Assembly: GCA_013398955.1 (NCBI GenBank)
Contig: VWPU01001241.1
Span: forward strand, 1 to 64,000
Reading direction: 5' to 3'
Source of the DNA: Callaeas wilsoni
Lineage: Eukaryota > Chordata > Aves > Passeriformes > Callaeidae
Length of the DNA stretch: 64,000 bases
Shown: piece after piece, positions 51,229 through 63,354 of the stretch
Layout of the letters: every line of letters begins with the position of its first letter
Position numbering within the stretch: the stretch's first letter is position 1
The notes under the pieces: generated by a model
Told to the model about the DNA's origin: nothing
Seen by the model: the letters and a program-made list of their open reading frames with translations, nothing else
The model's database searches: none
Translations under genes and position numbers: made by a program

Positions 51229-52848
51229 GATATCAAGCTAAATACTCTTCTCAGTTGATGCCTGGTTACAGCTTGTTCCCTTTGTCCCCTAGGGGCAGTG
51301 TCTTCTGCAAGGCATCGTTATCACTTGCTCTCCTCAGAAACTCACGTTCCTTCAATTACTTACAAAAAATGTAATTCATTAATTTGATTGATGCAAATGC
51401 TCAGAATATTGGTCAAGGAATTGATTGGATCCTTAGTATTTGCAAAGTATTTGAAGAGAATTTTTATTTCCTTCTAACTTAAGTCTTTATACTGTCACTT
51501 GTCATTTATCTATGCATGGTAATATATTCATTCTCACAGGAGTTTCTACCATATGTTCAACCACTGCTAAAAGTAAACTTTAAAAAGGAAGGAGTTTTGA
51601 AGTGATTGATCTTTCAGAAACAGAAAATAAACAGGAACTGAACAGGTGCCCCAGACACATTGCCTATAATTCTGCTAAATCAAACTTTTTTGTGTTGTGT
51701 AGGAGTCTGGTGATGCCCACCACAGTGATTCACCTCCCTTTATTTTATACTCTATTTGTTTTTCCTGGCTTCCTCCAGGGAGAGGAAAGCAAACATCACT
51801 GATGTATATTACATATCTGCTCCTTCCAGAATGAGACAAGCTTTAGTTTTAGCAGACAGCTAGGAACCCATAAAAATGACTTGTCCTGTTTTTCTCAGAC
51901 TCAAAGCAAATTGACGTGGTTGTTGTATTTCCTGTAGTTTGTTTAACAAACAAACAAACCAAAGAAAACATTAATCTACAGGAAGATGACAGAAAGCAGT
52001 TTAAAGCTGATGGCAGTTTTTCTTAGACCCTCATCACAGCAAAATTTTGAGTTATGGGAAAAAAGTAACTTTAAATGAGATGCTGCTATGACAGTTTTCT
52101 ATTTAGCTAAAAATAAAACAGGAGCTTTGGAATTATATTCTAGTTCTACACTTTCTAACTCAAGCAGGTTTGCACAACATGGATGGCAGCTTGGTAATGA
52201 CCTGTTTATTACAGGTTCTGCCCAATTTGAGGGTCTAGTTTAGCCAGTTGTCCTAGCAGATCGGTATGATGAAGGAAGATGAATAGGATGGCATTCAGAT
52301 TACATTTGTTAGAATAGCAAAACAATATTTACCGTTACCAATAGCTAGGCTCATGTTTTTCACCAGACATTCTGAGGTAAAGTTATTTAAGGAACTAATC
52401 ATTGTTCCAGTAACTTGTATTAATTTATTTTTTTTTTGCTTATGTGATATCACTGTAATAAAGTTGTTTACTTAAACCGGTTTTATATATATACAAAGCT
52501 TAAATTTCAACCAGCTATTTGTGTGGTCATGTGTCTGTCAAAGAGCCTTTGTTCACTCTGCAGAAGAAATTTTAAAATGAAAATGCAGTTACTAAGAGAG
52601 ACAAAAAACGGGAGAGAAAACATGATTCATGAGTTGTCTTAGATCATCATAGATTGCTAATAACTCCCTATTCCCCAGTCCTCAGACCCTGTTATGTCAT
52701 TAGCATTTAAACCATCTGGACCTCTTTATATAATTCAGAAAAACAGAGCTTGTTCAGACTTAAACCTCAGATGCAGTGTCAACATCCTAAATATTTTTAC
52801 CTAATTGTTGTACAATTGTGGAAAAAGTCTCCATAGCTTCGGGAGACT
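51229..52848. other. AT-rich DNA without gene
   Basis: There is a short (AAAC)n tract at 51944-51958 and nothing else that I can name. Confidence 0.55.
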
Positions 52849-53385
52849 TGTTCTGGTCACAGGGAGGGGATGGACCTTAGAGCCACGTGGGCATGGCTAG
52901 GTTGCTATTCTGTACTATTGACATCTTCGCTGGGGGCCGTGGTTCGGGGGAGAAAAAAGGAGAGCGCCCCTGGAACTGCATTGTTTTGTCTCCCTATGTC
53001 CATCAGGGAGGTTGTAGGGATCAGCCCTGCAGACCTCGTCCTCTGCCTCTGGAGGCCATCCCCTTCCCCTACCTCCAAGATGAGGCAACAGGAGGTGGTG
53101 CTGAAAAAGCGGCATCAGTGCAGGAGGCAGCCGCAGGGAACACAGCCGCAGAGGGGAGCTTGAGCTGCTGGGTCTGACCTGAGCCAAAAGGAACCAAGCT
53201 AAGCTGAAAGGAGCCAAGCCAAAGGGAGCCGAGTGGAAGCAGGCAGAGCAGTCAAAAGTGGCAACTCCAGTGCTGGAAGCCGCAATGCGGAATCAAGTCC
53301 AGCATCCGATGTGGCGCATACTTTTGTTATTAATATTGCTGCTGTTACTGTTTGGCTTGTATTTCATTGCTGTTTGCTTTCACTA
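52849..53385 (+). mobile_element. Outer LTR, 5' segment (interrupted by the inner LTR)
   Basis: It begins TGTTCTGGTCACAGGGAGG, a decayed form of the avian LTR start TGTCCTGGTTTCAG, and shares CATGGCTAGG and the TTATTAATATTG(C/T)TGCT block with the antisense LTR at 14394-14824. It stops in the R region at CTTTCACTA (53385), where the second LTR begins. The same LTR resumes at 53987. It is clearly GC-richer than its flanks. Open frames inside are not viral proteins. Confidence 0.75.
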
Positions 53386-53981
53386 TGTCCTGGGTTGCAG
53401 TGTATTCTATTAGCATTTTCATGAGCTGTTGAAACCAGGTGGGGCTGTCTCCCTTGCCTCCTCTCTCTGGACTATCTTCTGTGAATGGGCCAGCTGTCGA
53501 AACCAGGTGGGGCAGGGTTCCTTATGTCTCCCATGACCCATCCGCCCTCCAGGGGGGATATCTCCTGTTAATGGCCCATCTAGTCTCACCACATTGACTG
53601 ATAAAATTACATCCTCCCATTGTGAGATGCTCTGCCCAGAGGGAGGAACCAAGCATCCCATCCTGGATATAAGCTAAGATTTCAAACACCAGAGCCAGCC
53701 CTTACCTACTGCATTCCCAGAGGACAAGAGCTACCACTGGACCTTCAGGTGAAGACCAGACCTTTTCTACAGGACCACTGCTTCAATAGAACCATCACTC
53801 CAGGAGGATTGCAGCCACCATATTATTGGACTGTGACCAACACCCTGGCTAACAGGGTGTCAGGTTGTATCCTGACTCTGTCAGTGGTTTCTTTTTGTAC
53901 TATTGCATTTATTTTAGTTTTCCTATTAAATTGTACTTCTGACTTGGAGTTTCTTACTGGTTTTGCTTTCAAACCAGCACA
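53386..53981 (+). mobile_element. Inner solo LTR inserted in the outer LTR, 5-bp target duplication
   Basis: The element starts TGTCCTGGGTTGCAG and ends CAAACCAGCACA, with terminal TG and CA. It is bounded on both sides by CACTA (53381-53385 and 53982-53986), a perfect 5-bp target-site duplication. It carries GGGTGTCAGG, then TTATCCTGACTCTGTCA-like sequence, and an ATTAAA signal near 53925, as expected of an avian LTR. Removing it makes the outer LTR continuous. No internal genes are present, so it is a solo LTR. A 5-bp duplication fits ERVL or ERV1 better than ERVK, but class is inference. Confidence 0.85.
53924..53929 (+). terminator. ATTAAA polyadenylation signal of the inner LTR
   Basis: The hexamer lies in a T-rich stretch about 50 bp before the LTR end, as in related avian LTRs. 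Confidence 0.55.
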
Positions 53982-53986
53982 CACTA

Positions 53987-54100
53987 AATTATTATCTCAA
54001 TCCATATTCTCTGCCTTTGTCCCTCTCCTGCTCAAGGGGGCAGGGGGAAGGGGCATGGCTTATCTCGAGTTTAATTTCCAGCTGGTTTTAAATAACCACA
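53987..54100 (+). mobile_element. Outer LTR, 3' segment
   Basis: It resumes right after the second CACTA with AATTATTATCTCAATCC, matching the TTATCTCAACCC block of the antisense LTR at 14394-14824. It continues through CTGCTCAAGGGGGCAGGG and ends GGTTTTAAATAACCACA. Together with 52849-53385 the outer LTR is about 650 bp. I found no clear target duplication around it. Confidence 0.75.
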
Positions 54101-57100
54101 ATCCTGAACTCCCTTTCAATATCATTTATCTTGCATCTGAAGTGAAACAATAGTCTCTCACAGGCTTTTATAGACATATTTAGTTCATGAGAACAGACCA
54201 CTTAAAAGAAGTGGAAGACTTTTTCATTGAGTGACTTATCTGAAGTATCATCTCTTTAGAAAACAAAACTTTTGCTGCATATTTTTTTCCTTTCTGGAAG
54301 TAGGCTTTAGCATTTGTATGTCGGTTTTCCTAAACTAAAATAGTCTGCAACCTAGCCTTTAGTGTTTCTCATGCCTATTCATTCAATTAAACCTTCCAGC
54401 ATTGAACTAACATAGCAGGGAAAAGATTTTATATTACTATAACTAATTATTTGAAAAGAAGTGAATGAACTGAGACTGTAGAAATGCCAACATTAAAAAA
54501 AATCAAACTAGCATATACAATCTTAAGACCTTTACTGTAATATGTCTCCAAACCAGTTGCAGGGTGTCTACATCTGCCTGAAACACCTCAAGTTATTTTA
54601 AAAGATTCAGAATTGCAGAAATCTATCTTTGGGATTTTAATAAAGTCATATACCCTTGAGCAAAATTCTCCCTCTGGTATATAGGAAAAGGTGTCCAAAA
54701 TAGTCATAAGGATGTGTGAGAATTTCAGTTTACAGACATTTATGTTGGAATTAGACTCAACCTTTATGTTACAGAATCTTTTCTGTATAGGGTTGTCTTA
54801 AAATGACAAATTGCGTAAAAATATAATTTTAATTCTTTCAACTTTACTTCTGTCATAGAAGCTTCAGTTTATAAATTCAGCTCTGAAACACAGACTGAGA
54901 AATATCCCTTTTTAACGACAAAATGATTCTTTTCAGAGGAAGAACAGTGGTGCATTCATATGACATCTCATCACATAATGACCCAGAGCCTGAAAAAACC
55001 TGAAAATAAAGACTGCGTTTACTGATAATAGATTCATTAGGATCTCTATCCTGCTGCCAACAGGCACAGGAAAAAGTTTTTTGGCTACATATTCTGGCTA
55101 CTCCTAGTGTTGATGGAAGAACTGAAACATCTTTCAAGAGCATCCAAGTGAAAGGAGATCTTTGTTCTGTGTTCCAGTGGGACTGAAAACACACATTCTG
55201 AAACTCAAAGGTGTATGCTCTAGGAAGACTTAGATGATGTTTGTTAACAGAGGAAGTTCCAACAGGGGAAGTTAGACTAAATGTGTCACTGTCAAATTTA
55301 TGATGAGTTCTAGAGACCCAGACACTTCTAGGTTTCCAAAAATCCCAAAGTAATGCATAATATGAAGGAAAATTATTTTGCATGTACTTTACAAAAGCAG
55401 ACTCTTTGACTGCATAATTTTGTTTGAAAAAAATATTTAAATTGAAGTTTAGACTTAGCTTACTAGGAACGCAAAATGTTTCCATGGTGTAGCTTGCAAG
55501 ACACCAAAAAAAGAGTATCTATATATGGAAAGCATTCAGTTATCCTATTAGACTCTAGGCATAAATATTAGCTGCATATTACTGTTTTAAATATCAATAT
55601 AAATAAAATATTTCTTCCGAATTTATTTCTTCTTTCATGTTCTCCTTTAAAAATCTTAATTCTATGAGTGATTGAGGAAGGAAGTGGGTTCAAACTTGGT
55701 TTCATATCAGTTGTAAGAGATATCAGCTCTTGAGGTGGTCACAGGGATGCTCACATTGCTGAAAGGTCAGGTGACAAGACATGAACTTCGGTGTACCAGT
55801 ATGTGTGAAGGGGACTCCCAATACTGCCCGAGAGTGCATTTCACCCCAGAAAGAACATAATAGCAAGGATGATGAACAGACAGGTTAAAAAATAACCAGG
55901 GAATCATCAAGGAACTTTTGAAGAATAAGAAGAGCCAGCTCTAAAAGAAGTTTAAGAAACGTGAAGATTTTGTTGGTGAGAGGAGACACTTTGGAGAGGA
56001 AAGATCAGCAATAATTCTGGCATGACCCTGTGGCACTGGGGCTCTGCATGGACTTAGCAGCATGGCTCTTCATTGACACCCCCAGGTGGAAAAAAGTGCA
56101 ACATTATGAAAACTGGAGTCTAGGACTACCTTCGTCTCGTCTGTCTCTCACAAATAGCCTCATCCTGTTGCTTTTCATAGTTTTCACTCCCAGGGTTAGG
56201 TTCACAGTCGTGTATAGAAAACAAAATTGAACTTCTTACATCAATCCTTTCAGCAATAGTAGTAGTAATAAAAAAGTAAATTAAGACAGCTGTCCACTCT
56301 GCCTGTAGTTAACAATTTTTTTTCATCTAATGAATTTTGCAGCACACCCCTGACATGCAGATGAGAGAGGAGTTGACAAATAGGAGAGTCCTTCTGCTGA
56401 TAATTGTTCTATTTTGCATATCTTTCAAGCCAGAGAGATTGCTATGCTATTTGTTGCTGTCTTTTAGTAATGTTATGATACATTTAGCAATTTTAAATTT
56501 GTAGTTTGCAGATACAGTGAAGAAAAAAGAAAACATTCGTGAAGAATTAAGGATGCTAACATAATCAACCTGAAGGGAAAACATGATAACTTTTGCTTGG
56601 TACAAAATAATCTCAGAAGACATATTTGCCTTACCTCAATTTTATGAAACATATTTTAATTCGTAGAAAATGTTCTGCTAAAAGATCCTATGTGACTATG
56701 AGAGTATTAGTACATCACAAATCATGTATTTCCATTGTTGATCTGTTGCTTTCTACTACTATCAAATACTTTAGGCAAGGGAGCCCAAACTCAGGAGCCC
56801 ATCTTCCTCTGGGAAAGTATTTAAACATACACAGACATGTAAGCTTAATTTTCCTGCTGAATAGGTTTTCATTTTCCTGCTTAAATATCTCATACAGTTG
56901 GGGCTATAATGGCTCAATATATGCTTGAAATTTCTCTCTCCATGAGTACATATGAACAGTTCAGCTGCTTCTTTATTGCATCACTCTTTAAGCACATGGA
57001 AACATACCCTTCCAGTCAGATATTTTAACTGATTCAGACCTTTTCAACATTTGGATATAATCAGTGTCCCTGGAACCTTTGCTGGAATAATTATAAGGAC

Positions 57101-57680
57101 TTTGGTTCACCAACAAAGCTTTGAAATGCCAGAAGTTTTGCAAAGAATGTTCCTACAATTGCTTTGCTAAATTCTCCTGAAGATGTGTATACTTAGGAAA
57201 TGGTCTCTAATTAAACTGAATAGTCAAGTAACTTACATGTGCAGTTCACAGATGCAGTGGAATATGTGCAAATAAGGATGTGCAGTTTGTGAGGATGTCT
57301 TATTAGTAGGTACTCAACACAAAAGACTAGGAAAAGAGACAGGAGATGTACATATCCTAATGAGCCATAGATGACAGAGACAATATCAAAGAGCAGAGAT
57401 TTCAGGTGCCTGGTTGAGACAGGCCGTGGGTAGAACCACTCAAAGCCTTGAGGAGATTCATCTGGATGTTTTGTAACTGATAAGAAGTAGGAAACAAGAG
57501 TATCCTGACATTTATAATAAAGATGAAATTTATTATGGGATATTCAAAGGGGCTTGTGAGATTGTGGAGTTTGTAATAGGATGCTTAGGAGAAGGGCCTA
57601 AGAAGGTAGTGCATAAATGAGTTGCTGGTCTGGCACACTTGATTGCATGAGCCCTGGTCATTATCATCACAATTTGCTGA
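54101..57680. other. AT-rich DNA with one long unexplained open frame
   Basis: No repeat family is recognised. The open frame at 54877-55485 (minus) is given as a separate entry. Confidence 0.5.
54877..55485 (-). other. 202-codon open frame, strong Kozak start, function unknown
   Basis: This is the longest open frame in the window that no repeat explains. Its start sits in ACACCATGG, with A at -3 and G at +4. It ends FQS-stop, and an ATTAAA lies about 45 bp beyond the stop on the minus strand. The upstream DNA ends TTTTTTTGGTGTCTTGCAAG, a fair acceptor-like sequence. The protein is rich in Ser, Phe and Leu, has seven Cys, no signal peptide, no obvious membrane helix and no domain I recognise. 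Its composition resembles translated AT-rich DNA, so it may be chance. I do not call it a gene. Confidence 0.2.
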
Positions 57681-58200
57681 ATCTTCTTATTAATCCCCTC
57701 TCCTTTCTTTTATGTTTTGTCTTTTTCGTCATTTTTCTGCGTGAGTGTGCTGTGGGTGTTTGTACATACGTGTGTGAGACCTCCCACTGGTCATGAAGCT
57801 GGACTAACTGGTCAGCAGGAAAGTCTAGGTGGCTGCTATGGAAAATAGAGACTGTGTGCAGACCAACGGGCCTTATAGGAATGGAGGCTGACAGCTGGAG
57901 AGACTGGGACCTGGGGCTGGCTACTGGATAGGCTGATGGTCTAGGGCTGGAGGGAGGGATCCGTTTATGTGTGCATGATGCTGCCAAACTGCAAGCTGCA
58001 CTAGCCAGTGAGTTATACCATATGGCCTGGGAGCCAGTTATTGTACAGGACATAGGTCTGGGGCTGGATACTACACGTACTGGGAGCAGCTACTGGAGGT
58101 ATTCTAGGACAGGGGCAGTCACCAGAATGTCCCATTTGTGAGTGCATGAGTATAGGCTCTGTTAGTAAGCCTTGAAGCTAATGAGCCTGCAGTAAAGAAT
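57681..58200 (+). other. GC-richer repeat-like block with GGTCTGGGGCTGG units
   Basis: It contains GGACCTGGGGCTGG (57907), GGTCTAGGGCTGG (57938) and GGTCTGGGGCTGG (58055), and several CTACTGG and GTGTGTGAG words. The texture suggests a decayed interspersed repeat. Some words recur in antisense at 40236-41190. I do not recognise the family. It ends where a CR1 3' end begins at about 58203. Confidence 0.4.
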
Positions 58201-58202
58201 GG

Positions 58203-58420
58203 AATCATAGAATCACAGGCTCATAGAATGGTTCGTGTTGTAAAAGTTATCTGCTACAACACCTCTGCAATGAACAGGGACATTTTCAACTGGATGGGTT
58301 TCTGAGAGTCCCATGCAACCTGACCTTAAAGGTTCCAGGGATCTAACACCTCTCTGGGCAACCTGTTTCAGTGCCTTGCTACCCACAAGGATTTTCTTGG
58401 TGTTGAAGCTCACTTCCTTT
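58203..58420 (-). mobile_element. CR1 LINE, short 3'-end copy, antisense
   Basis: On the plus strand it starts AATCATAGAATCACAGGCTC, the reverse complement of the CR1 3' terminal repeat. It continues through CTGACCTTAAAGGTTCCAGG and CTCTGGGCAACCTGTTTCAG, all standard CR1 3' UTR words. Only about 220 bp were copied. The DNA just to the right (58421-58600) is GC-richer but not recognisably CR1. Confidence 0.88.
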
Positions 58421-59872
58421 GCCATCCCTTTAGTTCATAGTCCTAGGGGACCCTTCTGAATCACACCTTGCATACAGAGGGAGGGAGCTGCAGGCACTGG
58501 GCTCCTAAGCCTTACTCTGACTCCTTGCAAGGGTCCCAGCCCCAACAAGTCCCTACATGCCTCCAGCACAAAAGCGTGTGGAGAACAAAAGCAATTAACA
58601 TGACAAAGAGAGAGAAGATGGCCACCAAAATGAAGAGTCAAGGTCCTAATGCCCCATTTCCTACAGTAATGGAAAGTTAATTAGGTGAAAACTCTTCAAA
58701 AGGAGCCTACAGCCCTATCATGTGCTACACAGAAAGCCAAACAGCTTCTGGTTCCTGTGAATTTAATCTGGAAGCAGGCACAATTCTTCCTTGACCAGCA
58801 AACTGACAGCTGGTTGGATCTGAGCCACATTAAACAGACCCAACATACCCAATTGACATTACTAAAAGCAAAAATGTGTTTTTTACTACATCCTGTACCT
58901 AGTACAGGACTAGCCTAGCATGGCTATCCTCTGTATCACTTAAAGAAGGTGAAATGCAGTTCTGATACAGAATTGTCCAAGTACAGGGGAAAAGATTCTT
59001 TCTTGCCCACAAAAATGCCCAGAGGAAAATCCGAACTATGGAATCAATTTAGTCCTGTACAGATACAGTGCAATATGTTTCCTGTTATGTACCAAAAATT
59101 CATGGCCAAGTGTTATTGATAAAGAGCCCATTTCTTTTTATCTTTCCAGTGTACAGAAGGGGGAAGAAATGGTGTCAGAAGGGAAATAATGTTAGTGCTA
59201 TTTCTTTTGTCAGCTAGTTTTCCCCATTCTGTTTGGATTTTTGCTGGTTTTCTATTTTGTATCTATATAAGTAAAATGTAGGTTGCTGACAAAATCACTT
59301 TTCCTTGGCCTCTTTCAAAACACTGGTAAATATATGAAACACCGGAACAAACTTTGTAGTTTTCAAGGAGGGAAAGGCTTTCAACTTCATTGACAAATTT
59401 AATTCTTTTAGGACTAAAAATGTCACTCACGTCCTGGCTCTGTCTTGTCATTTCCTTGTCTATTTGTTTTATCCAAAATTGTTAAAGAATAGCAATTAAC
59501 TATGGAGGCAAGTACTGCAGAAACCCTAGTGCAAAATTACAAGGCAAAATTTACCTGTGTTACCTTGCTTGAACACAAGGGCAGGAAGATACTGCATGGT
59601 GGTCAAACCTTATCAGTGTTATTAAATCCATTAAGGGGTATTAGAGCTATCAAAATCAATGAAATTTTGCTTTTACATTTATTTTTATAGTGATGGTCTT
59701 TGAGGAAGCCATCTGAAAAAGTCTTAATCAGTCACATACTATATCACTTATTTTGAATTATTTTCTTATACCTTAGGAAAAGTATTGTTCCTTCTCTTGA
59801 GAAACTATGACAAACAACTTATTCATTGCAAACTGTACCTCAGGTACATTGGCTTTTCTTAACCTTCCTGCT

Positions 59873-59875
<3 letters not shown>
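58421..59875. other. Mostly AT-rich DNA without gene
   Basis: A GC-richer patch at 58440-58600 borders the CR1 copy; the rest is featureless. Confidence 0.55.
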
Positions 59876-59914
<39 letters not shown>

Positions 59915-59947
59915 TATATATGGGGGTGTGTGTGTATGTGTGTGTAT
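59876..59947 (+). repeat. (TA)n-(CA)n-TATA-G5-(GT)n compound microsatellite
   Basis: About 14 TA units are followed by ACACACACAC, ATATATAT, GGGGG and then alternating GT. The CA and GT parts are reverse complements, so the block can fold into a hairpin. It touches the 3' end of the CR1 copy at 59951. Confidence 0.9.
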
Positions 59948-59950
59948 TTA

Positions 59951-60945
59951 ATCACAGAATAATAGAATCATAGAATGACTTGTAAGGGAACTTGAAGATC
60001 ATTTAGTTCCAACTCCCTGAGGTGGGCAGGGACACCTTGCATCAGACCAGGTTGTCAGAGGTCCATACAAACTGACCTTGAACACCTCCAGAGATGGGGC
60101 ACCCACAGCTTCTCTGGGCATCTACTTCCAATGCTTCATCATCTTTAAAGAATTTCTTCCTAACATCTAATCTAAACGTACACTCTTTTGGTTTGAAGCC
60201 TTTCCGCCTTGCTCTGTCACTACATGTAAATAGTCCCTCTTCATTTTTCCCTACTCACCCTTCAGGTACTGGAAGGCTGCAACTAGGTCACGCCAAAGCC
60301 TTCTCTTTCCAGGCTGAACAATCTCAATTCTCACAGTCTTTCCTCATAGGACAGGCGCTCCATCACTCCAATCATCTTGGTGGCTCCCTCTGGAATTGGA
60401 TTAGCTCTGTGGTCAATGTCCTTCCTGTGCTGGGACCCCAGAGCTGGGTGCAGTGCTGCAGGTGGGGTGTCACCAGAGCAGAGCAGAGGGGCAGAATCCC
60501 CTCCCTCCCCCTGGTGCCCACGCTGCTTTGGATGGAGCCAAGGACACATTTGGCTTTCTGGGATGCAAGAGCACATTGCTAGGTCATGTCGAACCTCTCA
60601 TCCACCAGCACCCCCAACTTCTTCCTGTCAGGGCTGCTCTTGATCTGTTCGTCTCCAGCCTGTGTTGCTACCATAACCCCAACCCGGGTGCAGTACCTTG
60701 CATTTGGTTCTCTTGAACCTCATGATTTTCCCATGGGCCCACTTCTTGAGATTGTCCAGGTGCCTCTAGAGGGTATCCTGTCCTTCAGGTGTGTCAACTT
60801 CACCACTCAGCTTGGTGACATCAGCAAATTTACTGAGGGTGCCCTGTCTACGCCATTAATGAAGAGATTAAATTACACTGGTCCCAATATTAACCCCTGA
60901 AGGACACCACTTTTCACTGACACTCAATGTGACTCTGAGCCATGT
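59951..60945 (-). mobile_element. CR1 LINE, 5'-truncated, antisense
   Basis: The 3' end at 59951 reads ATCACAGAATAATAGAATC on the plus strand. Further right come the antisense 3' UTR (ACCTCCAGAGATGGGGCACC) and the ORF2 C-terminal region. On the minus strand the RT palm shows KFADVTKLSG, where FADV replaces the catalytic FADD, and then [15 protein letters not shown]. Frameshifts and stops are frequent. The left-hand 3' UTR wording differs from the copy at 39111, so a different CR1 subfamily is likely. The inner boundary near 60945 is approximate. Confidence 0.92.
60300..60945 (-). pseudogene. CR1 ORF2 C-terminal remnant
   Basis: The RT palm to C-terminus is readable only by switching frames. 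Pieces include GEVDTPEGQD, then [19 protein letters not shown], then LPLCSALVTPHLQHC and TQLWGPS. One catalytic aspartate is changed (FADV). It is inactive. Confidence 0.75.
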
Positions 60946-63354
60946 ACATACTGCATTTTTTACAGAGGAGATGAGCACATAGAATTGTACTGATTAACTT
61001 ACTCTGTTAGGGAGACAAAAGATAAATTTAAATTATTCCAAATATTAATATTTAGTTTTTAATAAAGAGATACTCAGCTAGCCTCAGTGTGCCAAGTCAG
61101 TCTTTTCATGAGTCACACTAAGTACCAACACAAAGAGAGCATATACAATACAAATCTTGACAATGTAAAGGTCTGTAAAAGGGATACTGTCATAACATGA
61201 CAAACAGAAATACTTGTCTCAGTTGAGACCTTCATCCGTGTAAAATACAATTACTGATGGAGAGTACTACTGTTATAATAACTTTCAAAAACATATTTTC
61301 GTGATCATTATCCCAAAACTTATCATCCCCCAAGTGGTTGATTATCATTGTGTCTGGTTTCAGTGAAGAGGCAGAAAAGAATTACATGCACTTACCCCAT
61401 TTGAATATTGACATTAAGTACATCTACTTACATATGGGTTGATATGAAATACAGAATTCAGTAAATGGAGATCCTTCACATTTCCATTTGAATTTTTAGT
61501 CACCTAAAACAGTGGGAAGCTTGGTAGCTTTCTCCTCATTGAGTCAAGTCTATTAGAGCAAATGCTGTTTGTTTACCAACTCAATAAATAAACACATAAA
61601 TGACAATATGGGATCTAGTGTAGTATCTGAGCCACTTCCTCAGAGATACTACTTTAAATTTGCGTTATTTGTATGCTTTTCAACAGTCCTACATTTTGGC
61701 ACATGCTATCTAGAGGAGTCCTTGTGCCTGTGGTGGTGGTTTCTATTGCATTGCTCCAAAGAGATTTGGGTTCTTTGCATTTATCAATTCATTTGGTGAG
61801 TAGATGTTAACTTTTAGGGTCTATGATAATTTATAATGGGCAGATGAGCACCTTACCTCTGTGCTGTGTAAAGCATCTACTTTGGCTAGCTTAAAGCCTA
61901 CCACCTGCTAGTTTCATTTGAATCACTTACAGGGTAAGTAAGCCACTGAAAAATTGCTTGCTATACACTTATTCCTGTAACTCAGCTTTTCTGACCATTT
62001 CTGTGTTTCCCCTCAGGTACCTTGTTTGAAAAGTCCTCCTATACATAGTCATTTCTTATAAAATAGAAACAACTGTGATAACTTTGCTCATCTTTGTAGC
62101 CTTTATCCAAACACCAAAACATTATAGAACATTATTACTTTGCTACTATATAAATTTTGACATTCAAGTAAAGCAACAGATGCAGAATTTAAAATAGAAT
62201 TCAAGATGAAGGTATGTAATGTATTTATACAGCAGCATAATGATTTTTCAGTATTTTGGGTTTTTTTTGTTCTCTATTCCATTTCTAAACACTTCTAACA
62301 TCTCATTCAGTTTTCTTTACTGCCATAGTGTATTGAAGTATCTCTTTCACAGATTTCTCTCTCATAGTCCTAAGAGCTTTAGAGCTTTTTTCAAACACTA
62401 ATACTTGGCTCAGAAAACATCATTATAGATACAAATTTTATTTTTTTCGTGTGTGCTTCCCTTGTACGTAATTTCATTTATATACTATTTCATTTCCAAG
62501 TCTCTTACTACTATGTAGATTTTATTTTTATAATAATTAACACTCATTCTTTGTCTTTATTACTGTTAGTATCATCAGAAAACTTTGTCACACATTTTTG
62601 TCCAGATCATTTATGAGTATAGTGAATAAAAATCTCTGTCAGAGACTTTTAGTTATGATGTATCTTTACTGTAGAAACTAGGAAGCAGCTTTTTCTTTTG
62701 CTTCTTGTAGCTTAATAACTTCCTCATCCATCTGAAAACCTTAACTCTTTTGCTGCCACAGCTAAATTTCTTTAAATGTGTTTGGAGAAGGATCTTACTA
62801 AACACCTTTTGGAAATCCAGAAAAGTCTATCAACTTGATTAGCATTATTTATATGTTTCAAGAAATCTAACAGATGGTTCTGTTACTAAAGTATTTCCGA
62901 TTCAACTGTCATGTATTATATTTATCCATGTGTTTACAAGTCCCTCTCCTAAGGTCATTTTGCTCACTAGAGCAGTTTACTTGGCTGCAGTTTTTCAGAT
63001 TTTGAACAAAGCTCTCTAAAATAATCACTTCCACTTTAACCACCTTCCAGTCATGAGGCAGTTTTAGGAAGACATGAATTAACACAATTCATAAATCAGT
63101 TAATTCTTTTTTCAGTTCCTCCAGAACACTTAAACAAATTACAGCAGAAATTTGATACTTACGCTTCCATTAACTACACTGTAACATCCCTTACTGACAT
63201 TTTAGCTCGAGACAGTACTATGATAATCACATCCGGGAGTACAGTTCGACCTCTCCATGTTCTTCCATTTTTAAGCCAGATACAGAATTTTGCATGTCTG
63301 TAGAAGTGAAACAGTGTCCAGTATACCATCAAATAAAGTAAAATAAAGAATAGT
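60946..63354. other. AT-rich DNA without gene
   Basis: No repeat family, exon or RNA gene is recognised. Open frames here are short and T-rich. Confidence 0.55.

Noticed and set aside
53749..54153. Plus-strand 134-codon frame
   Set aside because: It runs across the inner LTR, its target duplication and the outer LTR end, so it cannot be an ancestral gene.
60094..60582. Plus-strand 162-codon frame
   Set aside because: It is the antisense shadow of the CR1 copy at 59951-60945.
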